The position numbers were made by a program, and so were the translations under genes. From contig DQKQ01000270.1 in the NCBI GenBank assembly GCA_015660615.1, positions 1-6,759 of the forward strand: DNA of 6,759 bases, written 5' to 3'. The notes beneath the pieces are model-generated. The model saw only the letters and a list, made by a program, of their open reading frames with translations, did no database searches and was not told the origin of the DNA. The DNA is from Flavobacteriales bacterium. Its GTDB lineage: Bacteria; Bacteroidota; Bacteroidia; Flavobacteriales_D; Sanyastnellaceae. The stretch's first letter is position 1, and each line of letters begins with the position of its first letter. Below, one piece after another: positions 1 through 5,726 of this stretch.

Positions 1-112
1 ATTCACCGGATTCCACTAATGATTCAACATCACTGCGTTTGAGAATAGCCTCACTGCCATACTCACTAATTGCGGCTTCTAGAAAAGCCCTTCTTGTTTT
101 CGTCAATTTCAT
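1..112 (-). CDS. N-terminal fragment of unknown protein (possible AAA+ partner of VWA protein)
   Basis: This is the first 37 codons of a gene that continues past the start of the window. The frame opens with ATG at 112-110 and reads MKLTKTRRAFLEAAISEYGS, then a charged stretch ending near LVESGE, with no stop. It lies 105 bp downstream of the VWA protein gene and has its own strong promoter (P1, 152-180). The ribosome binding site is weak: only a GAG about 8 nt upstream. The visible part is too short for domain recognition and contains no Walker motif. In other phages and bacteria, CobT-like VWA proteins are commonly encoded beside a CobS/MoxR-type AAA+ ATPase, and such ATPases often start with a short helical N-terminal region like this one. 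The ATPase call therefore rests on context only. The reading frame itself is well supported by promoter, start and open frame. Confidence 0.6.
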   Translation of the reverse strand, partial: MKLTKTRRAFLEAAISEYGSEAILKRSDVESLVESGE

Positions 113-133
113 AATCAATCTCGTTAGGTTATT

Positions 134-147
134 AATTCATCTTACAC
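134..147 (-). repeat. Leader element copy 1 (shared with P2)
   Basis: The 14-nt minus-strand sequence GTGTAAGATGAATT lies just downstream of the P1 -10 box, at and after the expected transcription start. An identical copy sits at the same position below P2 (2671-2684). The identity covers non-core promoter sequence, so it points to recent duplication of a promoter-leader cassette or to a functional initially transcribed region. Confidence 0.8.
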
Positions 148-151
148 TTAC

Positions 152-180
152 ATTATACCAAAGCCCGGTACAGGTGTCAA
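152..180 (-). promoter_or_regulatory. Sigma-70 promoter P1
   Basis: On the minus strand, a perfect -35 box TTGACA (180-175) and a perfect -10 box TATAAT (157-152) are separated by exactly 17 bp, and the spacer ends in TTTGG just before the -10. An AT-rich stretch lies upstream and could act as an UP element. The promoter sits between the stop of the VWA gene (218) and the start of the truncated gene (112). Transcription should start near 145, giving a leader of roughly 33 nt. The sequence downstream of the -10 is nearly the same as in P2. Confidence 0.93.
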
Positions 181-217
181 GTCAAATATTCACTTTTTTT
201 CATTTTTCTGGTCATCC

Positions 218-2644
218 TCACGCCGCAATCATATCTACAAACTTGGAAAGCAGAAGCCGATTCTTCAACTTGCCCTTATTGAACTTGGAAAATGCCCTCT
301 TGATATCGCCCTTCTTGGCTTCACCTTTGACTTCAAATAGTGTCTCTTCAACATCCAGAGCTTTTCCACCCTTGATCAAATAGAGTTCAGACCATCCACC
401 ATAATTTTCAGAAATGAGATGCCCTTCTTTTCTCCACCTAGTCAAAACCATATCAGAATTTTCTGCTGTTTTGCTGGTCTTATCAATAAATTCTACTGCA
501 TTGTGTCGCCCAAGTTTAGGTATGATGAAAAAATTGACGACATTGACATCGTGCTTATCGCGGAGGATTTCAACCAAAAGATTGGTCATTAGTCCACGAC
601 TGAAAATGCGTCTATCACTAGTCTGCTCATATTCTCGCTTAGTTACAGAATCGCGAATAATAATTTTAGTATTACTATTTCTAGTTTTCCTGAAACTGCC
701 ACTAAGATGCGTAACTTCATTGGTTCTTTCGTATTCACTACCGTCATACAATTTTTCTGTATACGTTCTGCGATCCCACATCGTTTCGCCACCGGCAGAA
801 TCACCGTCTGTGAGATAAATCAAGTTTACAATTTGAACATTGCTCTTCGCCTTAAACTCTGGAATAAGAGTATTAATTGCCAGAAGTGAAGCATTCAATG
901 GAGTTCCACCAAGATGAAACTCATTAGGCAATGTCTTGTATCCACTATAATAATCACGGTTTGATCTGTCATAAGCATTTGCAATTGCTGTCATATTGAT
1001 ATAAGCAGCATGTATCTCATTAGACCTCATCCGTGAAGAAAATACATTCAAAAGATTATGAGCATCAATAATCAAATCACCATTCTTTCCGTTGTCTTCG
1101 TGCGTCCAAGATTCATAGGGCCCAGAAGATTCTCTACGAACTTCTGAAGGATATGTATCCGAAAACAAGAAAACCTCAAAGGGAATATTCACACGTTTTG
1201 CAAACATAACCAGAACCAACATCTGCTCAATGGTTCCCTTAATGTTATTCCCCATTGAACCAGACCAATCCACCACCATTATCAGGCCGTGATTCTTACC
1301 GTCTGCAGTAACATTGATTTTCTTGAATATATGCTCATTATACTTATAAGTATGAAGCAAGGATGTTGAAATGATTCCAGAGTTGGCCGTTGCCGTTCTG
1401 GAATGTGCATCAGCTGCTTTCTTCATTTCAAATTCCTTCGCAAGATACTCTACAGTTTTCTTATTCTTGCTACGAAATTCTAAAAAATCAGTAGTTGCTG
1501 TGGGGATTTGCTTATCGTCCGTACCACCATCCACACTTACATAATGACCGCGAATTCTATTATGAATTTCTTTATAATCAATAATAATATTACTCAGGTC
1601 TGCTTTAGGAAGATTCGCATACGTAATTTCAGCAGACCCCCTATCTATTACCAATTCACCTTCACGGGAACGAAAATTCTCATCGGTAAATGAACGAGGC
1701 TTGTAGTCCTCATCACCAAAATTAGGAGTTCCAACCCCGGCACCAGATCCCATTGCATTCTTATCAGCATCACCACGCTCATCGGTCTTCTCATCACCGG
1801 CCTTAGCGTTATCAGTCTCATCACCGGCCTCACCAGCAGAATCACCTGCAGATTTTCCTTCGTCTTCAGACTCACCTTCACCAGCTCCAGTTGAAGAACC
1901 AGAACTCTCTTCTTTTTCTTCTTTACCAGATTCAAGTTCGTTGCGAAGATTTTCCAACATTTCACTAAAATCAGAATCCATATCATTCATTTCACCAGAA
2001 TGACTATCTCCTGCTTCACCATCTTCATCTTCATCTTCATAATCTTCATACATCATTTCAGAATGATCAGACATATCAGTTTCAGAATCATGGTCTTTAG
2101 CATACTCATAAAGCTCATCGGCCACTCTAACAACATCATCCCAAGTTAAAGTACCCTTAACCTTTTCAACAAATTCAAGTTCTTCTTCAGAGAAATCAAT
2201 ATCATGGATCATTCCACCTTTGCAGTGTAGATTGATACGGTCAATTAAATTCAAATCATTAGGGTCAACATTTTTCAGTCCAAAGAAATCCTTCTTGATA
2301 AGGTCAAGATAGCCGTCCGTAAAGGAACGGCGACCGCCAGGATACTTGTCTTTGATTTTTCTTTCAATCCGTGCATCTTCAACGACATTAAGGAATGACT
2401 TGTAGCCATTTCCCTTATCCGATGATGCCCCATGCCATCCGTCTTCAGGGGTGTAAAGTGCGTGTCCAACTTCATGGAGAACCATCAAGTCATACAACGA
2501 ACCGCTCATTTCTTTCCAGATAGGAAGGCGAAGAATGCGATTCTTTACATCCATTGAAGCAGTAGGATAATTCCCATGTTCAACAGTCAGATTTTCGCTG
2601 GCCAGTAGTTTGGCCAGTAGTGATTTAGTGTTTACCAAAGACAT
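218..2644 (-). CDS. CobT-like HExxH plus von Willebrand A domain protein
   Basis: The 808-residue protein has three parts. The N-terminal part (about 1-185) carries HEVGH at 57-61, a zincin-type motif, followed by NVVEDARIE at 86-94, where E89 or D90 could be a further metal ligand. Residues about 186-305 are a low-complexity linker very rich in Asp, Glu, Ser and Gly, likely disordered. The C-terminal part (about 450-735) is a VWA domain with a full MIDAS metal site: D459-x-S461-x-S463, T581 in GGTPLN, and D613 in LTDGD. This order matches CobT-type proteins, which work with AAA+ ATPases of the CobS/MoxR class. A real cobaltochelatase role is unlikely in a phage; protein remodelling or proteolysis is more plausible. 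No signal peptide or membrane segment is visible. The ATG at 2644 has GGAG 8 nt upstream, and P2 lies 45 bp upstream. No hairpin terminator follows, so reading may continue into the next gene. Confidence 0.93.
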   Translation of the reverse strand: MSLVNTKSLLAKLLASENLTVEHGNYPTASMDVKNRILRLPIWKEMSGSLYDLMVLHEVGHALYTPEDGWHGASSDKGNGYKSFLNVVEDARIERKIKDKYPGGRRSFTDGYLDLIKKDFFGLKNVDPNDLNLIDRINLHCKGGMIHDIDFSEEELEFVEKVKGTLTWDDVVRVADELYEYAKDHDSETDMSDHSEMMYEDYEDEDEDGEAGDSHSGEMNDMDSDFSEMLENLRNELESGKEEKEESSGSSTGAGEGESEDEGKSAGDSAGEAGDETDNAKAGDEKTDERGDADKNAMGSGAGVGTPNFGDEDYKPRSFTDENFRSREGELVIDRGSAEITYANLPKADLSNIIIDYKEIHNRIRGHYVSVDGGTDDKQIPTATTDFLEFRSKNKKTVEYLAKEFEMKKAADAHSRTATANSGIISTSLLHTYKYNEHIFKKINVTADGKNHGLIMVVDWSGSMGNNIKGTIEQMLVLVMFAKRVNIPFEVFLFSDTYPSEVRRESSGPYESWTHEDNGKNGDLIIDAHNLLNVFSSRMRSNEIHAAYINMTAIANAYDRSNRDYYSGYKTLPNEFHLGGTPLNASLLAINTLIPEFKAKSNVQIVNLIYLTDGDSAGGETMWDRRTYTEKLYDGSEYERTNEVTHLSGSFRKTRNSNTKIIIRDSVTKREYEQTSDRRIFSRGLMTNLLVEILRDKHDVNVVNFFIIPKLGRHNAVEFIDKTSKTAENSDMVLTRWRKEGHLISENYGGWSELYLIKGGKALDVEETLFEVKGEAKKGDIKRAFSKFNKGKLKNRLLLSKFVDMIAA
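1789..1830 (-). repeat. Short direct repeat in acidic linker coding region
   Basis: The 15-nt sequence AGGCCGGTGATGAGA (minus strand) occurs twice, at 1803-1789 and 1830-1816, 27 nt (nine codons) apart and in the same frame. It encodes the repeated AGDE units of the acidic linker of the VWA protein. A GAA/GAT run at about 2020-2050 in the same linker is similar in kind. Small in-frame duplications of this sort let linker length vary between related phages. Confidence 0.6.
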
Positions 2645-2670
2645 ATAATATACTCCAAAAATAGTTTCTC

Positions 2671-2684
2671 AATTCATCTTACAC
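2671..2684 (-). repeat. Leader element copy 2 (shared with P1)
   Basis: This is the second copy of the 14-nt element GTGTAAGATGAATT, lying just downstream of the P2 -10 box at the same relative position as the copy below P1. It falls in the 5' leader of the VWA gene mRNA. After the element the two leaders diverge. Confidence 0.8.
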
Positions 2685-2688
2685 TACC

Positions 2689-2717
2689 ATTATACCAAAA
2701 GCCGAGGAACGTGTCAA
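2689..2717 (-). promoter_or_regulatory. Sigma-70 promoter P2
   Basis: Perfect TTGACA (2717-2712) and perfect TATAAT (2694-2689) on the minus strand with a 17-bp spacer ending in TTTTGG. The -35 is preceded by TTTTTGTC, also seen at P4 and, in shorter form, at P3. The -35 begins 13 bp past the stop codon of the metallopeptidase-like gene, so the promoter fills almost the whole gap between genes. It drives the VWA gene, whose ATG is 45 bp downstream of the -10. Confidence 0.94.
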
Positions 2718-2730
2718 GACAAAAATTCAT

Positions 2731-3201
2731 TTATCCACAAATTAGTTTGGCCACGTTAGTGCGTTTCCAGGCTCCGAACATCAGGCCTTGCTTGGAAAAC
2801 GCCTCCCTCTCTTCAGGGCGCTCTCTATAGGGCTTCTTTTTAGATATTTTCTTTCCCAACCAGTAGTCGCCAGATTTACACTGCCGATACCTTCCAGTAG
2901 CACACTGAGTTACATGAATGAACTCATGGGCAACCGTTCTGAGAACTGTATCTTCCGTATGAACCATTCCCCGATTCAAGTAGATCGTCAAATGAGATTG
3001 CTCTCTCAGGCCGAAATCCTCTGCATGAGTAATGTCAACTTCACCTAGATGACCAATATCTGAAGAGAAACGAACATCCACCTCAAGAATGGCCTTGATT
3101 GCCTTATCCGCAATCATCCGGTCAATCACATATCGCCCAAGAGAATCTATTTTCCGTATTAGGGTCTTGTCAATTTTCCGGCTTCTTACTTTGATTTCCA
3201 T
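2731..3201 (-). CDS. Small HExxH zinc metallopeptidase-like protein
   Basis: A 156-residue soluble protein with AHEFIHVTQ at 91-99, giving the HExxH zinc-binding and catalytic motif (H92, E93, H96). About 33 residues later comes RPEEREAF (128-135), with a glutamate (E130, E131 or E133) well placed as third zinc ligand, as in gluzincins where an E-x-E-A helix follows the HExxH helix. The N-terminal 90 residues include predicted strand and helix and a short basic start. The protein resembles the small SprT-like or related zincins found in phages, but I cannot assign a precise family or substrate. The ATG at 3201 is preceded by AAAAGGA about 3-4 nt upstream, slightly close. It has its own promoter (P3) and sits directly upstream of the VWA gene, which also carries HExxH. 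Length fits a minimal single-domain protease. Confidence 0.88.
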   Translation of the reverse strand: MEIKVRSRKIDKTLIRKIDSLGRYVIDRMIADKAIKAILEVDVRFSSDIGHLGEVDITHAEDFGLREQSHLTIYLNRGMVHTEDTVLRTVAHEFIHVTQCATGRYRQCKSGDYWLGKKISKKKPYRERPEEREAFSKQGLMFGAWKRTNVAKLICG

Positions 3202-3227
3202 ATTCCTTTTTCACTCTCTTAGCTGCT

Positions 3228-3256
3228 AGCATACCAAAGTGGTGAAGAGGTGTCAA
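3228..3256 (-). promoter_or_regulatory. Sigma-70 promoter P3
   Basis: Perfect TTGACA (3256-3251), 17-bp spacer ending in TTTGG, and TATGCT as -10 (3233-3228; 4 of 6 to consensus), minus strand. It is preceded by TTTGTC like P2 and P4. The -35 lies 9 bp past the stop codon of the 78-aa gene. It reads into the metallopeptidase-like gene with a leader of roughly 20 nt. The poorer -10 suggests it is weaker than P1, P2 and P4. Confidence 0.85.
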
Positions 3257-3265
3257 GACAAATCG

Positions 3266-3502
3266 TCATCTATTTAGATTTTTCTTGGTATTCTCCAGGC
3301 ATAGGTTGTGGCTACTAAGTCTCTTCTCGCAAAGCTTGATGGAAGTTTCATGAAGCCTAATATCGGCCTCATTTTTCTCCTTACGAGCTACCATCAAGCT
3401 CTCCGCGCTAGAAACCAAAGTTTCCTCATACGCGAGGATATGATTTTCAATTCTAGGAATAGCCCGTTCGCGACGAGCTATTCGTCCTTGTCTGCCTCTC
3501 AT
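3266..3502 (-). CDS. Small basic helical protein of unknown function
   Basis: A 78-residue protein I do not recognise. Its first 17 residues are very rich in arginine (MRGRQGRIARRERAIPR), and the remainder is strongly helical and charged with spaced hydrophobic residues, suggesting a coiled coil from about 18 to 75. Nucleic-acid binding through the basic N-terminus is possible but is inference. The ATG at 3502 begins only 2 nt after the stop of the 146-aa gene, and the upstream AAAGG (about 8 nt away) lies inside the end of that gene. This points to translational coupling as the last member of the P4 operon. Confidence 0.75.
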   Translation of the reverse strand: MRGRQGRIARRERAIPRIENHILAYEETLVSSAESLMVARKEKNEADIRLHETSIKLCEKRLSSHNLCLENTKKNLNR

Positions 3503-3504
3503 TC

Positions 3505-3945
3505 TTAATCCCTTTCTACAATAGTGTGGGTTCCAGCTTCTACTCTTTGGGCTTCAGTCATAGAATCCCAAACAGCAGTCTCATCAACACCGCCGTGTTT
3601 ACTGATTACTTCATCAATCAACCCAACGGGAACATAAGGATACACGGTCGCACAAAGGCGAGAATCATCATCACCTTCAACTTCCCAATCCTCTGCATAC
3701 TTCGCAATCAAGGATTCTGGATTGGAAGGAAACCCAATCTCGGCTTCCTCATATTCGTCCGCAACATCCCTTGGAGAACTATACAATGTCTGCCCAACCT
3801 GAACAGACATTTTAAATCCATCATTGCATATCACATACGGATTGCGTGAAATCTTCATCACTTCGTCATAATCTACCTCCGCCGGATGTTGCGGGTATTC
3901 TTTAACACATCGGTACTTACTGATGAATTCATTAATTTTCATCAT
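3505..3945 (-). CDS. Acidic hypothetical protein
   Basis: A 146-residue acidic, soluble protein of unknown function. It has no signal peptide, membrane segment or known catalytic motif. An internal stretch near residues 85-94 (EDWEVEGDDD) is markedly acidic. It overlaps the end of the 97-aa gene by 14 nt in another frame and is followed after 2 nt by the 78-aa gene, so all three are probably translated as one coupled unit from P4. Two ATG codons stand in tandem at the start (3945 and 3942). The AGGAG upstream lies 3 nt from the first and 6 nt from the second, so the second ATG may be the main start, giving 145 residues. Confidence 0.78.
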   Translation of the reverse strand: MMKINEFISKYRCVKEYPQHPAEVDYDEVMKISRNPYVICNDGFKMSVQVGQTLYSSPRDVADEYEEAEIGFPSNPESLIAKYAEDWEVEGDDDSRLCATVYPYVPVGLIDEVISKHGGVDETAVWDSMTEAQRVEAGTHTIVERD

Positions 3946-4225
3946 CGACTCCTACTAATTCAGTTATCTCCGCACAGGAGTGACGCCAATCACCCAACTC
4001 TTCAGTTAGGTGAGCAGCAGATACAACAGTCTTTGAACTGACCCGCATCGTTTGCCCTTCATACACATCCCACATATCGCATGGGTATGGATTTTTACCA
4101 GTTCCGTAATCCAAATTGGGTTCTTTTTCAAATACATGAACTGAACCATCCAGATCACGAGCAACATACTTAAAGTTGCTGGGCACTACTGTTTTTACCA
4201 CTAAGCTACGCATTTCCGTAGTCAT
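3932..4225 (-). CDS. Hypothetical protein with ARDxDG segment
   Basis: A 97-residue acidic protein of unknown function. The stretch YVARDLDGSVHVFEKEP near residues 20-36 looks like two beta strands joined by a turn, a short pattern I have seen in small phage proteins, but I cannot name a family. A longer reading from GTG at 4231 is possible, but that GTG is part of the ribosome binding site (AGAGG, 5 nt before the ATG at 4225), so the ATG is chosen. It lies 61 nt after the 56-aa gene and overlaps the 146-aa gene by 14 nt at its end. Confidence 0.8.
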   Translation of the reverse strand: MTTEMRSLVVKTVVPSNFKYVARDLDGSVHVFEKEPNLDYGTGKNPYPCDMWDVYEGQTMRVSSKTVVSAAHLTEELGDWRHSCAEITELVGVDDEN

Positions 4226-4257
4226 AATCACCTCTTATATTAGAGATTTATCAAAAT

Positions 4258-4273
4258 GCTGATTCACATCAGC
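4258..4273 (-). other. Intercistronic hairpin
   Basis: A perfect 6-bp stem (GCTGAT / ATCAGC) with a 4-nt loop lies between the 56-aa and 97-aa genes, 13 nt past the TAA of the former. It is followed by only a short T run (ATTTTG), so it is a poor terminator. It may tune mRNA stability or allow partial termination between the two genes. A second weak pairing (CTCT / AGAG, 4245-4232) could cover the ribosome binding site of the 97-aa gene. Confidence 0.4.
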
Positions 4274-4286
4274 CCTATAGAATAGC

Positions 4287-4457
4287 TTACCGCAAGCCAC
4301 TCCAATTCCAAGTTTCATCATCATACATTTCCATCTGCTGGCGATCTTTCATACGTTCAATCGCCTCATCAACTTTAGCTTCATCAATCACATGCTGAGG
4401 GCAACTTTCCTCTTGACGGATTTGTTCTTCAATATATTTTTCTTTCATTATTCCCAT
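4287..4457 (-). CDS. Small charged hypothetical protein (56 aa)
   Basis: This 56-codon gene runs from ATG at 4457 to TAA at 4289-4287. The AGAGGT ribosome binding site is 5 nt upstream. It is the first gene below promoter P4, about 38 bp after the -10. The product is highly charged and helical, with many Glu, Lys and Arg and a C-terminal end rich in Asp and Trp (DDETWNWSGLR). No family is recognised. A second in-frame ATG three codons later has a weaker upstream site. The good start signals and placement between a promoter and the next gene support it as real despite its size. Confidence 0.75.
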   Translation of the reverse strand: MGIMKEKYIEEQIRQEESCPQHVIDEAKVDEAIERMKDRQQMEMYDDETWNWSGLR

Positions 4458-4494
4458 ATAATACCTCTGTTATTATTTTCATTCTCTACCTATC

Positions 4495-4523
4495 ATTATA
4501 TATTATAGCCAAACCACTGTCAA
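4495..4523 (-). promoter_or_regulatory. Sigma-70 promoter P4
   Basis: Perfect TTGACA (4523-4518) and perfect TATAAT (4500-4495) with a 17-bp spacer on the minus strand. A second TATAAT lies within the spacer at 10 bp from the -35, too near to serve this -35. The TTTGG motif is present but shifted upstream compared with P1-P3. The -35 is preceded by TTTTTGTC. It drives the four-gene block of 56, 97, 146 and 78 aa proteins. Confidence 0.92.
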
Positions 4524-4555
4524 GACAAAAATGAATTATTTTTTGGTCTTGACAG
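4517..4555. repeat. 10-bp inverted repeat spanning the P4 -35 box
   Basis: CTGTCAAGAC (4517-4526) and GTCTTGACAG (4546-4555) are perfect inverse copies separated by 19 nt. The inner sequence adds five A:T pairs after one unpaired base, so the transcript of the 314-aa gene could fold into a hairpin of about 15 bp just after its stop codon. No T run follows, so it is not a standard terminator. One arm is exactly the extended -35 region of P4, so it could also be an operator or bring a transcription roadblock to the promoter. Confidence 0.75.
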
Positions 4556-4564
4556 CTATCAGTT

Positions 4565-5509
4565 CTACATTAAATCCACACCTGCGGGTCGGTCTATTTT
4601 ACTTGGATCTCCTAACCCTGCATTACTCATTACATCTTCACCAATGTCTACTTGCAAAGGATCTCCGTTTCTTTTTGTAATTACCTTATTCTGAATTAAG
4701 ACATTACATTTTGTAACTATCTTCCTTGCAATTAAAACTGATTGTACTACACCGGCCGTGCCATCGGTGTAGCCCGCCCCTGTTTTAGTCTTAATCGCTG
4801 TGTTTCCTAGATAATTCTCTAGATATTCAAGAAGTGCATCTTTCTTAGCTGCTCCACCGATAAATTGTCCTTCAATAAGATGAAAAACTGCAGAAAGGCC
4901 TCCAATAAAACCACCATTAAGAGGTTTATCAATACCATTCCATCTAAATCGGTCATCCTTTTGAGTTTTCCGATAAAGATGGATTGCTTTACGAACACAT
5001 GAAAGTCCATAGGTATTATGTGATTCCATTAACTTATCGTAACCATGAACCTCTAGGCCATCGTTATCACCAATATTTTCAACGTGTACTCCCATATCAA
5101 TAAGAGTTTCTTCAACTTTTAATGCAGTTTCATCCCGCAGAGCAATATTTGCTCTAAGTTGATCTATTTTAGTTACATTTCTCCTGTTTTTATTTAACTT
5201 ACTAAAAATCACCGCTTCTTCGTCAATACATTGTCGCTCAGTAAAATCTTTAGGGTGTTCTACTACCTGACAAGGTAATGGAAGTTTACCTCCTTGAGTG
5301 GTATACAATATTCCTAGAATAGTTGTATGTTGCCCATCTGCGACAGCATACTCACCGGAAGGTCTTAAAAAGACAAATAATGGTCTAGCAAAAGTACCAT
5401 CAAATTCTTTTGCACTTTTGATAAACGACATAATAACTAGCCGTTGATAATCACTACCTACAAAAAGTTTGTCTGCAGGAATATATGTTATGGGAATATA
5501 TGTATCCAC
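4565..5509 (-). CDS. ParB/DGQHR-type N-terminal domain protein
   Basis: A 314-residue protein. The N-terminal 120 residues fit the ParB/sulfiredoxin-like fold: an opening beta strand, YQR at 21-23, then AVADGQHTTILGIL around 55-68 with the DGQHT motif at 58-62, which sits where ParB proteins have the nucleotide-binding motif and where DGQHR/DndB-type proteins have DGQHR. It is followed by IFSKLNKNRR (101-110) and a helical region. The rest (about 125-314) is helical and I cannot assign it. Known relatives act as DNA-binding regulators, CTP or ATP binders or nucleases, so a DNA-related role is likely but unproven. The start is GTG at 5509, needed to keep the first strand. It lacks a clear ribosome binding site and begins 6 nt after the stop of the 36-aa gene, suggesting translational coupling. 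Confidence 0.85.
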   Translation of the reverse strand: MDTYIPITYIPADKLFVGSDYQRLVIMSFIKSAKEFDGTFARPLFVFLRPSGEYAVADGQHTTILGILYTTQGGKLPLPCQVVEHPKDFTERQCIDEEAVIFSKLNKNRRNVTKIDQLRANIALRDETALKVEETLIDMGVHVENIGDNDGLEVHGYDKLMESHNTYGLSCVRKAIHLYRKTQKDDRFRWNGIDKPLNGGFIGGLSAVFHLIEGQFIGGAAKKDALLEYLENYLGNTAIKTKTGAGYTDGTAGVVQSVLIARKIVTKCNVLIQNKVITKRNGDPLQVDIGEDVMSNAGLGDPSKIDRPAGVDLM

Positions 5510-5515
5510 ATCAAA

Positions 5516-5626
5516 TTATTTTTTCTTAGGACTTAATCCTAAATCCAAAGCTAAATTGGTGATTGGAACAAGTGAGGGGGGAAGGGCGGCGTTTAGTGGA
5601 TTACCACCATTTTTTAAAGCTGACAT
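5516..5626 (-). CDS. 36-residue peptide of unknown function
   Basis: A 36-codon gene from ATG at 5626 to TAA at 5518-5516. AGGAG lies 5 nt upstream, the best ribosome binding site in this part of the window. The peptide starts MSALKNGGNPLNAALPP, continues with a hydrophobic stretch and ends in SPKKK. It is too polar for a clear membrane segment. It lies 6 nt upstream of the GTG start of the ParB-like gene, which has no good site of its own, so translation of this short gene may feed ribosomes to it. No family is recognised. Confidence 0.7.
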   Translation of the reverse strand: MSALKNGGNPLNAALPPSLVPITNLALDLGLSPKKK

Positions 5627-5667
5627 AATATCTCCTATGATGTCTGTTATTTAGCGTTGATTTGCTC

Positions 5668-5696
5668 ATTAAAGGCTTAACAACGTACTGTGATAA
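5668..5696 (-). promoter_or_regulatory. Weak candidate promoter for the 36-aa/ParB-like pair
   Basis: TTATCA (5696-5691; 4 of 6 to the -35 consensus) and TTTAAT (5673-5668; 5 of 6 to the -10) with a 17-bp spacer on the minus strand. It lies between the terminator after tRNA-Pro and the 36-aa gene, where a promoter is needed. It lacks the TTTGG and TTGACA features of P1-P4, so it may use an activator or belong to another expression class. Confidence 0.35.
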
Positions 5697-5708
5697 CTCA
5701 TGTTATCA
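5691..5708. promoter_or_regulatory. Perfect 7-bp palindrome, possible operator
   Basis: TGATAAC and GTTATCA (5691-5697 and 5702-5708) flank a 4-nt centre. The symmetry and size are typical of a binding site for a dimeric repressor, and one arm overlaps the -35 of the candidate promoter for the 36-aa gene. As RNA it would form only a weak hairpin. The ParB-like protein encoded downstream is one possible binder, but this is speculation. Confidence 0.45.
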
Positions 5709-5726
5709 TTAATATATAGTCTTCTT

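Noticed and set aside
39..383. Plus-strand open frames, including those at 39-383, 414-818, 3526-3849 and 5469-5654
   Set aside because: They lie opposite strongly supported minus-strand genes, or across a promoter, have no good ribosome binding sites, and give compositions typical of antisense reading.
1648..1986. 112-codon minus-strand frame inside the VWA gene
   Set aside because: It lies in the low-complexity acidic linker coding region in another frame; the repetitive GA-rich sequence keeps stops rare and yields an odd Val/Leu/Met/Lys-rich protein.
1780..2050. Repeats in the VWA gene as a CRISPR or regulatory repeat array
   Set aside because: The repeats are short, in frame and encode Asp/Glu/Gly/Ser linker residues; spacing and sequence do not fit CRISPR.
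218..2644. Role in cobalamin synthesis
   Set aside because: Similarity is limited to the domain order of CobT-type VWA proteins; no other cobalamin gene is visible, and phage proteins of this type are commonly misnamed this way.
4258..4273. Hairpin as a true terminator between the 56-aa and 97-aa genes
   Set aside because: The stem is only 6 bp and the following T run is short and interrupted, while the downstream genes have no promoter of their own.
4549..4576. TTGACA on the plus strand as a divergent promoter facing the ParB-like gene
   Set aside because: At 16-18 bp spacing the -10 candidates match the consensus at three or fewer positions, and no plus-strand gene follows. The box is better explained as one arm of the inverted repeat.
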